In this document: in pieces, positions 26,753-36,396 of the stretch
How positions within the stretch are numbered: the stretch's first letter is position 1
Layout: the number at the start of each line of letters is the position of its first letter
Origin: Burkholderia cenocepacia
GTDB taxonomy: Bacteria > Pseudomonadota > Gammaproteobacteria > Burkholderiales > Burkholderiaceae
Assembly: GCF_014211915.1 (NCBI RefSeq)
Contig: NZ_CP060039.1
Span: 3,348,001-3,412,000, forward strand
Direction of reading: 5' to 3'
DNA length: 64,000 nucleotides
The notes under the pieces: generated by a model
Databases searched by the model: none
Told to the model about the DNA's origin: nothing
The model's input: only the letters and a program-made list of their open reading frames with translations
Position numbers and translations under genes: made by a program

Positions 26753-27703
26753 TCAGCCGCGCGGGTGATGCTGCGCGTGCAGCGTCCTGAGCCGCTCGCG
26801 CGCGACGTGCGTATAGATCTGCGTGGTCGAGATGTCGCTGTGGCCGAGCAGCAACTGCACGACACGCAAGTCGGCGCCGTGGTTCAGCAGGTGCGTCGCG
26901 AACGCGTGCCGCAGCGTGTGCGGCGACAGGTGCGCGCGCACGTCGGCCTGCTGCGCGTGACGCTTGATGATGTTCCAGAACTGCTGGCGCGTCATGCCGT
27001 CGCCGCGCGCGGTCACGAACAGCGCATCGGCCGCGCGTGCGCCGAGCAGCGCCGGCCGCGCGTCGCGCAGGTAGCGTTCGATCCAGCCGTGCGCGACTTC
27101 ACCGAACGGCACGAGCCGCTCCTTCGAGCCCTTGCCCATCACGCGCACGACGCCTTCGTTGAGGCCGACCTCGACCGTCTTCAGCGTCACGAGCTCGCTC
27201 ACGCGCAGCCCGCTCGCGTACATCAGCTCGAGCATCGTGCGATCGCGCAGGCCGAGCGGCGTGCCGATATCGGGTGCGCCGAGCAGCGCCTCGACCTGCG
27301 CCTCGGACAGCGTCGACGGGAACCGGGCCCCCTGTTTCGCGGACGTGATCCGCAGCGTCGGATCGGCGCTCGCGCGATGCTCGCGCACGGCCCAGCCGTA
27401 ATAGCGGCGGAACACGGACAACCGCCGGTTCGACGACGTCGCCTTGCCGTCGCTGCGCGCGGCGATATAGCCCGTCACCATCGCCTCGTCGGCCGAGTCG
27501 AGCGGCGCGTCGTGCGTCGCGGCCAGCCATTGGGAAAACAGCGCCAGGTCGCGCCGGTACGCATCGAGCGTGTTGCGCGCGAGCCCGTGCTCGAGCCACA
27601 ACGCATCGCAGAACACGTCGATCGACGCGCGGCTCGCGAGCAGCGCGGGCGATGCGGCGTCGGTGTCGTTGTCGGCGGCGGGGGAAATCATCGGTTCGCT
27701 CAT
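26753..27703 (-). CDS. xerD: Site-specific tyrosine recombinase XerD
   Basis: The product is 316 residues. With XerC it resolves chromosome dimers at dif. The core-binding N-terminal domain covers about 26-110. The catalytic set is complete: Arg167 (GLRVSEL), Lys191, His262 and Arg265 (HTLRHAFATHLL), His288 (LGHSD) and nucleophile Tyr297 (IYTHV). It is chromosomal, not phage-like: no att site or integrase neighbours are seen. Its start codon shares one base with the stop of the upstream ogt-like gene (TGATG), so the pair is translationally coupled. Confidence 0.95.
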   Translation of the reverse strand: MSEPMISPAADNDTDAASPALLASRASIDVFCDALWLEHGLARNTLDAYRRDLALFSQWLAATHDAPLDSADEAMVTGYIAARSDGKATSSNRRLSVFRRYYGWAVREHRASADPTLRITSAKQGARFPSTLSEAQVEALLGAPDIGTPLGLRDRTMLELMYASGLRVSELVTLKTVEVGLNEGVVRVMGKGSKERLVPFGEVAHGWIERYLRDARPALLGARAADALFVTARGDGMTRQQFWNIIKRHAQQADVRAHLSPHTLRHAFATHLLNHGADLRVVQLLLGHSDISTTQIYTHVARERLRTLHAQHHPRG

Positions 27704-28170
27704 CAGTACGGCACGCCCTCGTGCGTCAGCAGCCAGCGCTTCACTTGCTGGTAATAGCCGTTGTCGTCGTGGTTCGCGAATCCACCGAGACCGCCCGCCG
27801 CGACGACGCGATGGCACGGAATCACGAGCGGGAAATAGTTCGCGCCGCACGCCTGGCCGACCGCGCGCGGCGCGCTGCCGATCCGCTTCGCGACCTGGCC
27901 GTAGGTCAGCACCGTCCCGGGCGGGATATCGCTGATCGCGTCCCACACCCGGTGCTGGAATGCGCTGCCGACGTCGGCGAGCGGCAGGTCGAAGCGTGCG
28001 GACGCGCGCTCGAAATAACGTTCGATCTGCTTGACCGCGCGCTTCGCGAGCGCCGAATCCGGACCGACCGACTTCATCGATTCGGGCAGATAGACGATCT
28101 CGCGCACCACCGCGGCATCCGTGCGGATGCCGACCTTGCCGAACGGCGCGTCGATGACTGCGTTGAACAT
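27703..28170 (-). CDS. ogt: Methylated-DNA--[protein]-cysteine S-methyltransferase
   Basis: The product is 155 residues. It repairs O6-alkylguanine by transferring the alkyl group to its own cysteine. The active-site motif IPCHRVV has Cys119; FQHRVWDAISDIPPGTVLTY and QVAKRIGSAPRAVGQACGAN form the DNA-binding helix-turn-helix. It lacks an Ada N-terminal domain, so it is the constitutive Ogt type. It is coupled to xerD by a one-base stop/start overlap. Confidence 0.94.
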   Translation of the reverse strand: MFNAVIDAPFGKVGIRTDAAVVREIVYLPESMKSVGPDSALAKRAVKQIERYFERASARFDLPLADVGSAFQHRVWDAISDIPPGTVLTYGQVAKRIGSAPRAVGQACGANYFPLVIPCHRVVAAGGLGGFANHDDNGYYQQVKRWLLTHEGVPY

Positions 28171-28235
28171 TGAATTCTCCTGACCGGGGGATGCGCGCGG
28201 CCCTGCGCGCGCGCCGACGACACTTTACGCCGCCT

Positions 28236-29471
28236 TCACGCAGCTCGCAGCGCCCATTCGACATGCTCGCGCACGACCGGCGACGGATCGTCGGCCCGGG
28301 CGCGCAGCGCGGCGACGATCGCATCGCGCGCGGGCGGCGCGAGCCGGTCCGCGCCGGCGCGCAGCGCATTGCCGAGCCCGACCGCGAGATTGCGCAGCCA
28401 GCTTTCGTAGCCGATGCGCCGGATCGCGCTGCCCTGCATCCGTGTGTCGAATGCCTCCGCGTCCCACGCGAACAGCTCGACGAGCGTCGCGCGGTCGAGG
28501 CCGTGCCGCACGTCGAAATCGGCGACGGGCGCGGCCTGCGCGAACTTGTTCCACGGGCACACGAGCTGGCAGTCGTCGCAGCCGTACACGCGATTGCCGA
28601 TCATCGGCCGCAGCGGCTCGGGGATGCTGCCTTTCAGTTCGATCGTCAGGTACGAGATGCAGCGGCGCGCATCGACGCGGTACGGCTCGACGATCGCACC
28701 GGTCGGGCACGCATCGATGCAGCGGGTGCAGCTGCCGCAGTGCGCACCGGGCGTCTCGGGCGCGGTGTCGGGCAACGTGTGCGCGTCGGTCGGCAGCGGC
28801 AGGTCGACGTAGATCTCGCCGAGAAAGAACAGCGAGCCGGCATCGCGCTGCAGCAGCAGCGTGTGCTTGCCGCGCCAGCCGACTCCGGCCTTCTGCGCGA
28901 GCTCGACCTCGAGCACGGGCGCCGAATCGGTGAACACGCGGTAGCCGAATCCGCCGATCTCGTGCTCGATGCGCTCCGCGAGTGTCTGCAGCCGGTTGCG
29001 CAGCACCTTGTGATAGTCGCGGCCGCGCGCATAGATCGACACGACGGCCGCCTGCGGATCGTCGAGCCGCGCCCGTTCGCGTGCGCGCCAGTCGTGCGGC
29101 ACGAGCGCGCCGGACTCGCCGCCGGCCGCGCCGTCGTCGAGCGTTTGGGCCGGCAAATAGGCGAGCCGCACAGAGATCACACGTCGCGTACCGGCCACAA
29201 GTTCGGCCGGCCGCGCGCGTTTCATCCCATGTTTCGCCATATAATCCATTGCGCCGTGGTATCCGGCTTCCAGCCAGGCGGCGAGGCCCGCTTCGGCATC
29301 CGAGAGATCGGTATCGCTGATGCCGATCGCCCCGAAACCCAATTCGCGCCCCCACGCCCTGATGCGAGCGGCGAGCGCAGTCAACGCCGCATCGTCGAGC
29401 GCGCACGGCGCCGCGCCTTCGTCACGAGTCGAAGGCCTGTCGGATGCGGCGCGTTCCGGTAGTCGGTTCAT
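28236..29471 (-). CDS. queG: Epoxyqueuosine reductase
   Basis: The product is 411 residues. It performs the last step of queuosine synthesis in tRNA, reducing epoxyqueuosine with cobalamin and two [4Fe-4S] clusters. The clusters are seen as CGSCTRCIDACPTGA and, further on, GCDDCQLVCPWN. Upstream the family motif GVGWRGKHTLLLQRDAGS is intact, and the C-terminal HEAT-like repeats are present (RADDPSPVVREHVEWAL). The N-terminus is about 30 residues longer than in short homologues. It is divergent from tsaE with only 17 bases between start codons. Confidence 0.95.
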   Translation of the reverse strand: MNRLPERAASDRPSTRDEGAAPCALDDAALTALAARIRAWGRELGFGAIGISDTDLSDAEAGLAAWLEAGYHGAMDYMAKHGMKRARPAELVAGTRRVISVRLAYLPAQTLDDGAAGGESGALVPHDWRARERARLDDPQAAVVSIYARGRDYHKVLRNRLQTLAERIEHEIGGFGYRVFTDSAPVLEVELAQKAGVGWRGKHTLLLQRDAGSLFFLGEIYVDLPLPTDAHTLPDTAPETPGAHCGSCTRCIDACPTGAIVEPYRVDARRCISYLTIELKGSIPEPLRPMIGNRVYGCDDCQLVCPWNKFAQAAPVADFDVRHGLDRATLVELFAWDAEAFDTRMQGSAIRRIGYESWLRNLAVGLGNALRAGADRLAPPARDAIVAALRARADDPSPVVREHVEWALRAA

Positions 29472-29488
29472 CGCACTATTTTACGAGA

Positions 29489-30040
29489 ATGCCAGCCACG
29501 TCCAGCCAACCGCCTCATGCCACGTTGCCCGCCCCGCTCGCGGAGCGCGTGGTCGCGCTCGCCGACGAAGCGGCAACCGAGGCCTTCGGCACCCGCTTCG
29601 CGCACGCGCTCGACGCGGCGCGCCTCGAGCTCGACCGCGCGCATGCGTTCGACGGGCTGCAGATCCAGCTGGTCGGCAATCTCGGCGCGGGCAAGACGAC
29701 CCTCGTGCGTGCGATCCTGCGCGGCCTCGGCCACCAGGGGCGCGTGCGCAGCCCGACCTATACGCTCGTCGAGCCATACGCGCTCGAACGCAGCGATGGG
29801 GAACTCGAGGTCTATCACTTCGATCTGTATCGATTCAACGATCCGGCCGAATGGTCCGACGCAGGCTTTCGCGAATATTTCAATTCCACCGCGATCTGCC
29901 TCGTCGAATGGCCGCAACAGGCGGGCGCCCTGCTCGGCGTGCCCGATCTGGTTTTCTCGCTCGACGTGGATGGCGACGGCCGTGCCCTCACCGTCCGGGC
30001 GTACAGCGCTTCAGGAAAGGCATGTCTCGAAAGATGTTGA
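29489..30040 (+). CDS. tsaE: tRNA threonylcarbamoyladenosine biosynthesis ATPase TsaE
   Basis: The product is 183 residues from MPATSSQPPHATLPAP. The P-loop GNLGAGKTTLVRA lies at 63-75, followed by the TsaE-specific VRSPTYTLVEPY, VYHFDLYRF and the CLVEWPQQ Walker-B-like segment. It drives the TsaB-TsaD complex in t6A modification of ANN-decoding tRNAs. The start is chosen because it begins the conserved region and clears the divergent queG start. The 3' end overlaps the amiC start by 19 bases, the common tsaE-amiC operon. Confidence 0.94.
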   Translation: MPATSSQPPHATLPAPLAERVVALADEAATEAFGTRFAHALDAARLELDRAHAFDGLQIQLVGNLGAGKTTLVRAILRGLGHQGRVRSPTYTLVEPYALERSDGELEVYHFDLYRFNDPAEWSDAGFREYFNSTAICLVEWPQQAGALLGVPDLVFSLDVDGDGRALTVRAYSASGKACLERC

Positions 30041-31547
30041 TCAAACCGTTCCGCTCGATCGAATCGGCGGCCACCGCGACGCACAACTGGCGGCGCCGTC
30101 AGATCCTGCGCGCGGGGCGTCGACGCTGGTGCTCGGTCTCGTCGCGCCGCGGCTCGCGCACGCGTCGTCGGTGCTCGGCGTGCGCGTGTGGCCCGCACGC
30201 GATTACACGCGCGTCACGATCGAATCCGACCAGCCGCTGCAGAATAGCCAACAGCTGCTGCAGGGCCCCGACCGTCTCGTCGTCGACCTGAGCGGCCTCG
30301 ACCTCGACCAGGCGCTGCGCGACCTCGTCTCGAAGATCGCGCCGAACGATCCACAGATCCAGTCGGTGCGCGTCGGCCAGTATCAGCCGCACGTCGTGCG
30401 GATGGTGTTCGACCTGAAAGGCTCGGTGAAGCCGCAGGTGTTCACGCTGCCGCCCGTCGGCACGTACAAGTACCGGCTGGTGTTCGACCTGTATCCGGCC
30501 GTCGCGCCCGATCCGCTGTCCGACCTGATCGCGCAGACGGAACGCAAGGAACAGGCGCTCAACGACACCGCGCGCGCGCAGCAGATGCAGCCGCCGTCCA
30601 CGCTGGCGGGCCCCGGCACCCCGCCGCCCGGCGCGGGCGACAACAGCGACGCATTCTTCCAGCGTTTCGCGCAGAACACGCCAGCCACGCCGCACGCGCC
30701 GCCGGCGGCCGGCACGCCGTCGACGCCCGCGAAACCGGCCGTCAAGCCGCCGCCCGTCATCGCGCGCCGCGACGACAGCGACGACGACGGCGACACCTAC
30801 AAGTTCACCGCGCCGAAATCCGGCAAGGGCGGCACCGTGCGTCTGCTGACGGTCGCGATCGACCCGGGCCACGGCGGCGAGGATCCGGGCGCGATCGGCG
30901 GCAACGGCACGTACGAGAAGCACATCGCGCTCGACATCGCGAAGAAGCTGCGCGCGAAGATCGACGCCGCGCCGAACATGCGCGCGATGATGACGCGCGA
31001 CGCCGACTTCTTCGTGCCGCTGAACGTGCGCGTGCAGAAGGCGCGCCGCGTCGGCGCGGATCTCTTCGTGTCGATCCACGCGGATGCGTTCACGACGCCG
31101 TCCGCACGCGGCTCGTCGGTGTTCGCGCTGTCCGACCACGGCGCGACGAGCGCCGCGGCGCGCTGGATGGCGAACAAGGAGAATTCGTCGGACCTGATCG
31201 GCGGCATCAACATCAAGACGGCGGACGCGGCCGTGAACCGCGCGCTGTTCGACATGTCGACGACCGCGCAGATCCGCGACTCGCTGCGCTACGGCAACTA
31301 CGTGCTGAAGGAAGTCGGCGGCATCAACAAGCTGCACAAGGGCTCGGTCGAGCAGGCCGGGTTCGCGGTGCTGAAGGCGCCCGACATTCCGTCGATCCTC
31401 GTCGAGACCGCGTTCATCAGCAACCCGGACGAAGAGCGCCGGCTCAACGACGACAGCTATCGCGACGAGATGGCCGACGCGATCTTCCGCGGCATCAAGC
31501 GCTATTTCGCCGCGAATCCGCCGCTCGCGAAGAGCCGGATGGCCTGA
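30022..31547 (+). CDS. amiC: N-acetylmuramoyl-L-alanine amidase AmiC-type, frame broken in the Tat signal peptide
   Basis: An ATG with AGGAAAGG upstream opens MSRKMLIKPFRSIESAATAT and a twin-arginine stretch WRRRQILRAG. The hydrophobic rest of the signal (STLVLGLVAPRLAHASS) and everything after it is in another phase. Restoring one G in the GGGG at 30114-30117 joins them into one 508-residue frame. The body is intact: an AMIN domain (RVTIESDQPLQNSQQL), a proline-rich linker, and a zinc amidase with AIDPGHGGEDPGAIGG, YEKHIALDIAKKL, SIHADAF and ILVETAFISN. The enzyme is periplasmic and splits septal peptidoglycan. As written, no functional export signal is made. Either the assembly is wrong here or the gene is impaired. 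Confidence 0.85.
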
Positions 31548-31592
31548 GCGCCACCGCTTCCCTGCCGCCGGCACGCAGTGCGTGCCGGCGCG

Positions 31593-32474
31593 TCACGACG
31601 CCGCGAAGCGGCTCAGCAGTTTCCCGCCGAACACGTTCACCGCGAGCCCGCCCATCACGAGCGCGGCACCGATCAACTGCGCCTGCGTCAGATGCTCGTC
31701 GAGCAGCAGCGCCGACGACGCGAGCCCGATGATCGGCACCAGCAGCGAGAATTGCGCGACCTGCGCGGCCGGGTAGCGCGACAGCAGGCGGCTCCACAGC
31801 CCGTAGCCGAGCAGCGTCGCGACGAACGCGAGATAAACGACCGCGAAGATCGACGCGCCGTCGAGCCCGGCGAGCGCGGTCGCGATCCGCTGCGGCCCCT
31901 CGAACCACAGCGACAGCAGGAAGAACGGCACGGGCGGCACGAGGCTCGCCCACACGACGAGCGACACGAGGTTCGCCTTGCCGACTTTCTTCGTGACGAT
32001 ATTGCCGACGGCCCACATCGCGGCCGAGCAGATCGTCAGCAGGAAGCCCGCGAGCGTCATCGCGCGGCCGCCCTGCGCGGCGATCACGACGAGCCCGCCC
32101 GCGGCAATCGCGAGCCCGACCAGGTTCTGCACGCGCAGCCGCTCGCCGAGGAACAGCATCGCGAACACCAGCGTGAAGAACGCCTGCGACTGCAGCACGA
32201 GCGACGCGAGGCCGGCCGGCATGCCGACGTACATGCCGGTGAACAGGAACACGAACTGGCCGAGCTGGATCGTCGCACCGTACAGCACCAGCAGCCGCCA
32301 CGAAATCTGCGGCCGGCGCACGAAGAACACCGCGGGCACCGCCGCGAGCGTGAAGCGCAGCGCGCCGAGCAGCATCGGCGGCATGCCGTGCAGGCCGACC
32401 TTGATCACGACGAAGTTCACGCCCCACGCGAGGATCACGACCAGCGCGAGCAGCAAGTCCTTCGGGGCCATCAT
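31593..32474 (-). CDS. EamA/DMT-family exporter
   Basis: The product is 293 residues with ten predicted transmembrane helices in two EamA repeats (LALVVILAWGVNFVVIK; later AAMWAVGNIVTKKVGK). It is most like the amino-acid/cysteine-exporting EamA branch (VGMPAGLASLVLQSQAF and LLLDEHLTQAQLIGAALVM). GAGGAG upstream supports the start; the second ATG codon is equally possible. The substrate is not provable. The gene is divergent from the pirin gene by about 250 bases and convergent with amiC. Confidence 0.88.
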   Translation of the reverse strand: MMAPKDLLLALVVILAWGVNFVVIKVGLHGMPPMLLGALRFTLAAVPAVFFVRRPQISWRLLVLYGATIQLGQFVFLFTGMYVGMPAGLASLVLQSQAFFTLVFAMLFLGERLRVQNLVGLAIAAGGLVVIAAQGGRAMTLAGFLLTICSAAMWAVGNIVTKKVGKANLVSLVVWASLVPPVPFFLLSLWFEGPQRIATALAGLDGASIFAVVYLAFVATLLGYGLWSRLLSRYPAAQVAQFSLLVPIIGLASSALLLDEHLTQAQLIGAALVMGGLAVNVFGGKLLSRFAAS

Positions 32475-32728
32475 CGGCGTCTCCTCGATTGTCGAATTGT
32501 CGGTATGAAGCCGGTCAGTCTACCGGGTTTCGCCGCCCGGCCCGATACCCGCGCGGCGCGTATGGAATCGGCGGCGGGCGCGGCGGCCTGCGCACGGCGG
32601 AGGATGCCGCACGACGCGTGCCTGCCGCGGGTGCATCGCGCCGCGCGCGTTTCGCGCTCCCCCGTCACGCGCAGCGCCGCGCCGCCAGTACAATGACCGG
32701 CAATCCAGCCGTTCACCACGAGGCCCCC

Positions 32729-33610
32729 ATGACCGACTCGATCAAAGCCCTGCTGAAGCCGCACGTGCGCGACATCGGCAACCTGCAGGTGCGCCGCACG
32801 CTGCCCGCGCTCGCCGCACGCCTCGTCGGCCCGTTCATCTTCTTCGATCACATGGGGCCCGCCACGCTGCCCGCCGGCACGGGGCTCGACGTGCGCCCGC
32901 ATCCGCACATCGGGCTCGCGACGGTCACCTACCTGTTCGACGGCGCGATCCTGCACCGCGACAGCCTCGGCTCGCTGCAGGAAATCGTGCCGGGCGACGT
33001 GAACTGGATGACGGCCGGCCGCGGCATCGTCCACTCCGAGCGCACGCCGGACGCGCAGCGCGCGAGCGGCCACACCGTGCACGGCATCCAGACCTGGGTC
33101 GCGCTGCCGCAGGCGCACGAGACGACCGAGCCGTCGTTCGAGCACCACGCGGCCGACACGCTGCCCAAGCGCGACGAAAACGGCGTGGCGCTGACGGTGA
33201 TCGCCGGCGACGCGTTCGGGCTGCATTCGCCCGTGACGACGTTCTCGCGCACGCTGTACGTCGCGGCCGAATTCGCGGCCGGCGGCCGGCTCGAACTCGA
33301 TGCGTCGCACGAGGAGCGCGCGGTCTACGTGGTCGACGGCGCGCTCGCGATCGACGGCACGCCGGTACCGGCCGAACAGATGGCCGTGCTCGCGCCGGGC
33401 GCGACGGTCACGCTGACGAGCGCCAGCGGCGCGCGCGCGATGCTGCTCGGCGGCGACCGGATGGACGGCGAACGCTTCATCGAGTGGAATTTCGTCGCGA
33501 GCAGCCGCGAGGCAATCGAGCGGGCGAAAGCGGCGTGGACGCGCCAGGAAATGGGCAAGGTGCCTGGCGAGACGGAGTGGATTCCGCTGCCCGAAGCGAA
33601 GCCGCGTTGA
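32729..33610 (+). CDS. Pirin-family (cupin) protein
   Basis: The product is 293 residues starting MTDSIKALLKPHVRDIG. The N-terminal cupin carries the metal-binding set DVRPHPHIGLATVTYLFDG (His-His), then GDVNWMTAGRGIVHSE with the third histidine and glutamate. The pirin C-terminal domain reads EERAVYVVDGALAIDG. Bacterial pirins include quercetin dioxygenases and regulators of enzyme activity; which applies here is unknown. GAGG lies nine bases upstream. It is followed 52 bases later by the CnoX-like gene, possibly one transcript. Confidence 0.92.
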   Translation: MTDSIKALLKPHVRDIGNLQVRRTLPALAARLVGPFIFFDHMGPATLPAGTGLDVRPHPHIGLATVTYLFDGAILHRDSLGSLQEIVPGDVNWMTAGRGIVHSERTPDAQRASGHTVHGIQTWVALPQAHETTEPSFEHHAADTLPKRDENGVALTVIAGDAFGLHSPVTTFSRTLYVAAEFAAGGRLELDASHEERAVYVVDGALAIDGTPVPAEQMAVLAPGATVTLTSASGARAMLLGGDRMDGERFIEWNFVASSREAIERAKAAWTRQEMGKVPGETEWIPLPEAKPR

Positions 33611-33662
33611 AAAAGCGGCGCGCCGCCCCCATCCTGACGATATTCGAACGGAAGAGAACGAC

Positions 33663-34511
33663 ATGGACACCACGCTTGCCACATTCGAGAAAGACGTCAT
33701 CGAGGCGTCGCTGGACACGCCCGTGCTGGTCGACTTCTGGGCGCCGTGGTGCGGCCCCTGCAAGACGCTCGGCCCGCTGCTGGAAAAGCTCGAGGCCGAT
33801 TACGCAGGCCGCTGGAAGCTCGTGAAGGTCAACGTCGACGAGAACCAGGAACTCGCCGCGCACTTCCAGACGCGCAGCATCCCGCACGTGATCGCGTTCG
33901 CCGACGGGCGCCCGGTCGATCAGTTCGTCGGCGTGCTGCCCGAGGGCCAGTTGCGCGCGTTCCTTGACCGGCTGCTGCCGGCGGCCGAGGAAGCCGAGCG
34001 CCGCGCCGCGCAATATGCGATGGCCGAACAGCGCTTCGACGATGCGCTCGCCCACCTCGAAGCGGCGCTGGCGCTGAACCCCGGCTACGACGACGCGCGC
34101 CTCGACCTGATCGAGCTGCTGCTCGCGCGCAACGAGGTCGACGCCGCGCGCGCGGAAACCGAGCGCCTGTCGCCGCAAACCGTGCAGAACGGCGATCCGC
34201 GCTACCAGGCGATCAAGACCCGTTTCGACGCGCTGGACGCCACGGCCGACTTGCCGCCGACCGACGCGCTCGAAGCGCGCATCGCGGCGAATCCCGCCGA
34301 TCTCGACGCGCGCTTCGACCTCGCGCAGAGCCTGATCGCGCGGCGCGCGTACGAAGGGGCACTGGAACAGTTGCTGGAAATCGTGACGCGCGATCGCGCA
34401 TACGGCGACGATCTCGGCCGCCGCACGATGATCTCGGTGTTCGAACTGGCCGGCGATCGCCCTGACCTCGTCGCCGCGTGGCGACGCAAGCTGAGCATGG
34501 CGCTCAACTGA
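33663..34511 (+). CDS. Thioredoxin-TPR protein (YbbN/CnoX-like co-chaperone)
   Basis: The product is 282 residues. Residues 1-108 are a thioredoxin domain with the active-site WAPWCGPCKTLG (CGPC at 30-33) and the cis-proline segment RSIPHVIAF. The remainder is a tetratricopeptide-like region (AQYAMAEQRFDDALAHLEAA, then FDLAQSLIARRAYEGALEQL). In E. coli, CnoX protects proteins from oxidative aggregation and works with GroEL; the E. coli protein has a modified motif, while this one keeps the full redox-active CGPC. It is cytoplasmic. It lies just downstream of the pirin gene. Confidence 0.9.
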   Translation: MDTTLATFEKDVIEASLDTPVLVDFWAPWCGPCKTLGPLLEKLEADYAGRWKLVKVNVDENQELAAHFQTRSIPHVIAFADGRPVDQFVGVLPEGQLRAFLDRLLPAAEEAERRAAQYAMAEQRFDDALAHLEAALALNPGYDDARLDLIELLLARNEVDAARAETERLSPQTVQNGDPRYQAIKTRFDALDATADLPPTDALEARIAANPADLDARFDLAQSLIARRAYEGALEQLLEIVTRDRAYGDDLGRRTMISVFELAGDRPDLVAAWRRKLSMALN

Positions 34512-34521
34512 AGTACGACGA

Positions 34522-34572
34522 GCCGGGCCACGAAAGGCCGAGCCACGAGAGGCCGGGCCACGATGGCCCGGC
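34522..34572 (+). repeat. Three tandem 15-bp repeats ending in a hairpin, between two convergent genes
   Basis: GCCGGGCCACGAAAG, GCCGAGCCACGAGAG and GCCGGGCCACGATGG lie head to tail from 34522 to 34566. The last copy also forms a perfect 8-bp stem GCCGGGCC/GGCCCGGC with a five-base loop (34552-34572) but without a T tract. It sits in the short region between the ends of the CnoX-like gene and tcdA. Confidence 0.7.
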
Positions 34573-34644
34573 TGACCTGCCGTATCGCTCGACGCGCGTT
34601 ACCCGCGCCGCAGCATCACCCTTTCCTGCCCGCGCGTTGCACGC

Positions 34645-35502
34645 TCAGCCGGCCGCCTGTGCCGCGATCGCTCGCAGCGCATGCGCGGCCGCCGCGAAAC
34701 CGAAGCTCGCGGTCACGCACACGCTCGAACCGAAACCCGCGCAGTTGAGCCCCGCGACGTGCGCGGCCGCGGATGGCTCCGCGCCGTCCTCGATGTCGCA
34801 GGCCGCCGCTTCCGGGTAAATCAGCGGCTCGTCCGAATACACGGCGCTGACCTTGAAACGCGCCTTCGGCCCGCGCGGAAAACCGTGCTGCTTGCGCAAC
34901 TGCGCACGCACCTTCGACAGCAGCGGGTCCTGGATCGTCAGCGCGAGATCGTCGATGCGGATGCGCGTCGGATCGAGCTGCCCGCCCGCGCCGCCGACGA
35001 CGATCAACGGCTGCCGTTTCGCGACGCACCACGCGATCAGCGCGACTTTCGTGCGCACGCTGTCGATCGCATCGATCACGTAGTCGAAACCGCCGCCGAG
35101 CAGTGCGTCAAAGTTGTCGGGCTCGACGAAATCCTCGATCCGGTTCACGCGGCACGCGGGGTCGATCAGCGCGATGCGCTCGGCCATCGCGTCGACCTTC
35201 GGCTTGCCGTAATTGCCGTCGAGCGCATGGATCTGCCGGTTCGTGTTGCTCTCCGCGACGTTGTCGAGATCGATCAGCGTCAGCGTGCCGACCGCGTTGC
35301 GCGCGAGCGCCTCGGCCACCCACGACCCGACGCCGCCGATCCCGATCACCGCGACGTGCGCCCGCTCGAACGCGGCGGCCGCCGGCGCGCCATACAGGCG
35401 CGCGACGCCGCCGAAACGCCGCGCGCGATCCACGTCAAGCTGGATTTGCGGGGTCGGGGTAAGATCGGAAGAACTGGGCGGGGCAGCGTCGGCGGAGGAC
35501 AT
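34645..35502 (-). CDS. tcdA: tRNA threonylcarbamoyladenosine dehydratase (TcdA/CsdL)
   Basis: The product is 285 residues from [14 protein letters not shown]. It cyclises t6A to ct6A in tRNA using ATP. The E1/ThiF-like nucleotide site reads [20 protein letters not shown] (50-69), then [18 protein letters not shown], with the arginine finger region [13 protein letters not shown]. The catalytic-type cysteine appears in the [13 protein letters not shown] tail. It works in the same modification pathway as tsaE at 29.5 kb. It is divergent from pdxH by about 130 bases. Confidence 0.93.
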   Translation of the reverse strand: MSSADAAPPSSSDLTPTPQIQLDVDRARRFGGVARLYGAPAAAAFERAHVAVIGIGGVGSWVAEALARNAVGTLTLIDLDNVAESNTNRQIHALDGNYGKPKVDAMAERIALIDPACRVNRIEDFVEPDNFDALLGGGFDYVIDAIDSVRTKVALIAWCVAKRQPLIVVGGAGGQLDPTRIRIDDLALTIQDPLLSKVRAQLRKQHGFPRGPKARFKVSAVYSDEPLIYPEAAACDIEDGAEPSAAAHVAGLNCAGFGSSVCVTASFGFAAAAHALRAIAAQAAG

Positions 35503-35630
35503 GGCAGCAAGGAAAACGTAAGTCGTGCAGCCCTCTATTCTGCCTGAACTCCCCGCTCCCACGCGCCACTGTGCACGCACGATTCTCGCGCGTTCGCTAT
35601 ACTGGCCCCAGATTGAAGCGTTTGCATAAC

Positions 35631-36275
35631 ATGACGACTCTCGCCGATCTCCGCATCAACTATTCACGTGCTTCGCTCGACGAAGCCGATGCCGCCCCCG
35701 ACCCCTTCGCCCAGTTCGATCGCTGGTTCAAGGAGGCGCTCGCCGCCAAATTGCCCGAGCCGAACACGATGACGCTCGCGACCGTCGGCGCCGACGGCCG
35801 GCCGTCGGCCCGGATCGTGCTCATCAAGGGCGTCGACGAACGCGGGTTTGTCTTCTTCACCAATTACGAAAGCCGCAAGGGCCACGATCTCGCCGTGCAT
35901 CCGCAAGCCGCGCTGCTGTTCTACTGGATCGAGCTCGAGCGCCAGGTGCGCATCGAAGGCCGGATCGAGAAAACCAGCGCGGAAGAAAGCGACCGCTATT
36001 TCGCGTCGCGCCCGCTCGGCTCGCGCATCGGCGCATGGGCGTCGGAGCAGAGCGCGGTGATCGACAGCCGCGCGACGCTCGAAGCGCGCGAGAAGGCCGT
36101 CAGCGAGCGCTACGGCGACAACCCGCCGCGCCCGCCGCACTGGGGCGGCTACCGCCTCGTGCCCGACTCGATCGAGTTCTGGCAGGGGCGCCCGTCGCGG
36201 CTGCACGACCGCCTGCTCTATACGCGCGACGCCGCGGCGGCGTCGGGCTGGACGATCTCGCGCCTGTCGCCGTAA
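35631..36275 (+). CDS. pdxH: Pyridoxamine 5'-phosphate oxidase
   Basis: The product is 214 residues starting [20 protein letters not shown]. It oxidises PNP and PMP to PLP with FMN. FMN-site motifs [30 protein letters not shown] and the C-terminal [18 protein letters not shown] are intact. A TATACT about 30 bases upstream may be the -10. A slightly upstream in-frame ATG exists, but conservation favours this one. The product would serve the PLP-dependent kynureninase encoded at 44.2 kb, among others. Confidence 0.95.
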   Translation: MTTLADLRINYSRASLDEADAAPDPFAQFDRWFKEALAAKLPEPNTMTLATVGADGRPSARIVLIKGVDERGFVFFTNYESRKGHDLAVHPQAALLFYWIELERQVRIEGRIEKTSAEESDRYFASRPLGSRIGAWASEQSAVIDSRATLEAREKAVSERYGDNPPRPPHWGGYRLVPDSIEFWQGRPSRLHDRLLYTRDAAAASGWTISRLSP

Positions 36276-36396
36276 GCGCGGCGCCGGCGCGCGCCGGTCG
36301 TGTCTCGTGTTGCATCCGGGTGCCCGCGCCGCAAGCGGCGGGCGCCGGTCAGGATACTTGGCTGTATTCGATTCAACGAACAAACGGAGAATCCAA

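Noticed and set aside
26753..27703. Tyrosine recombinase as sign of a mobile element
   Set aside because: All features match chromosomal XerD, it is coupled to ogt, and no att repeats, phage genes or composition shift are visible.
25037..27754. A 905-codon plus-strand frame over the acyl-CoA synthetase, xerD and ogt genes
   Set aside because: It is arginine/alanine-rich out-of-phase sequence with no domain, a shadow typical of GC-rich DNA. The genes in the other frames carry complete motifs.
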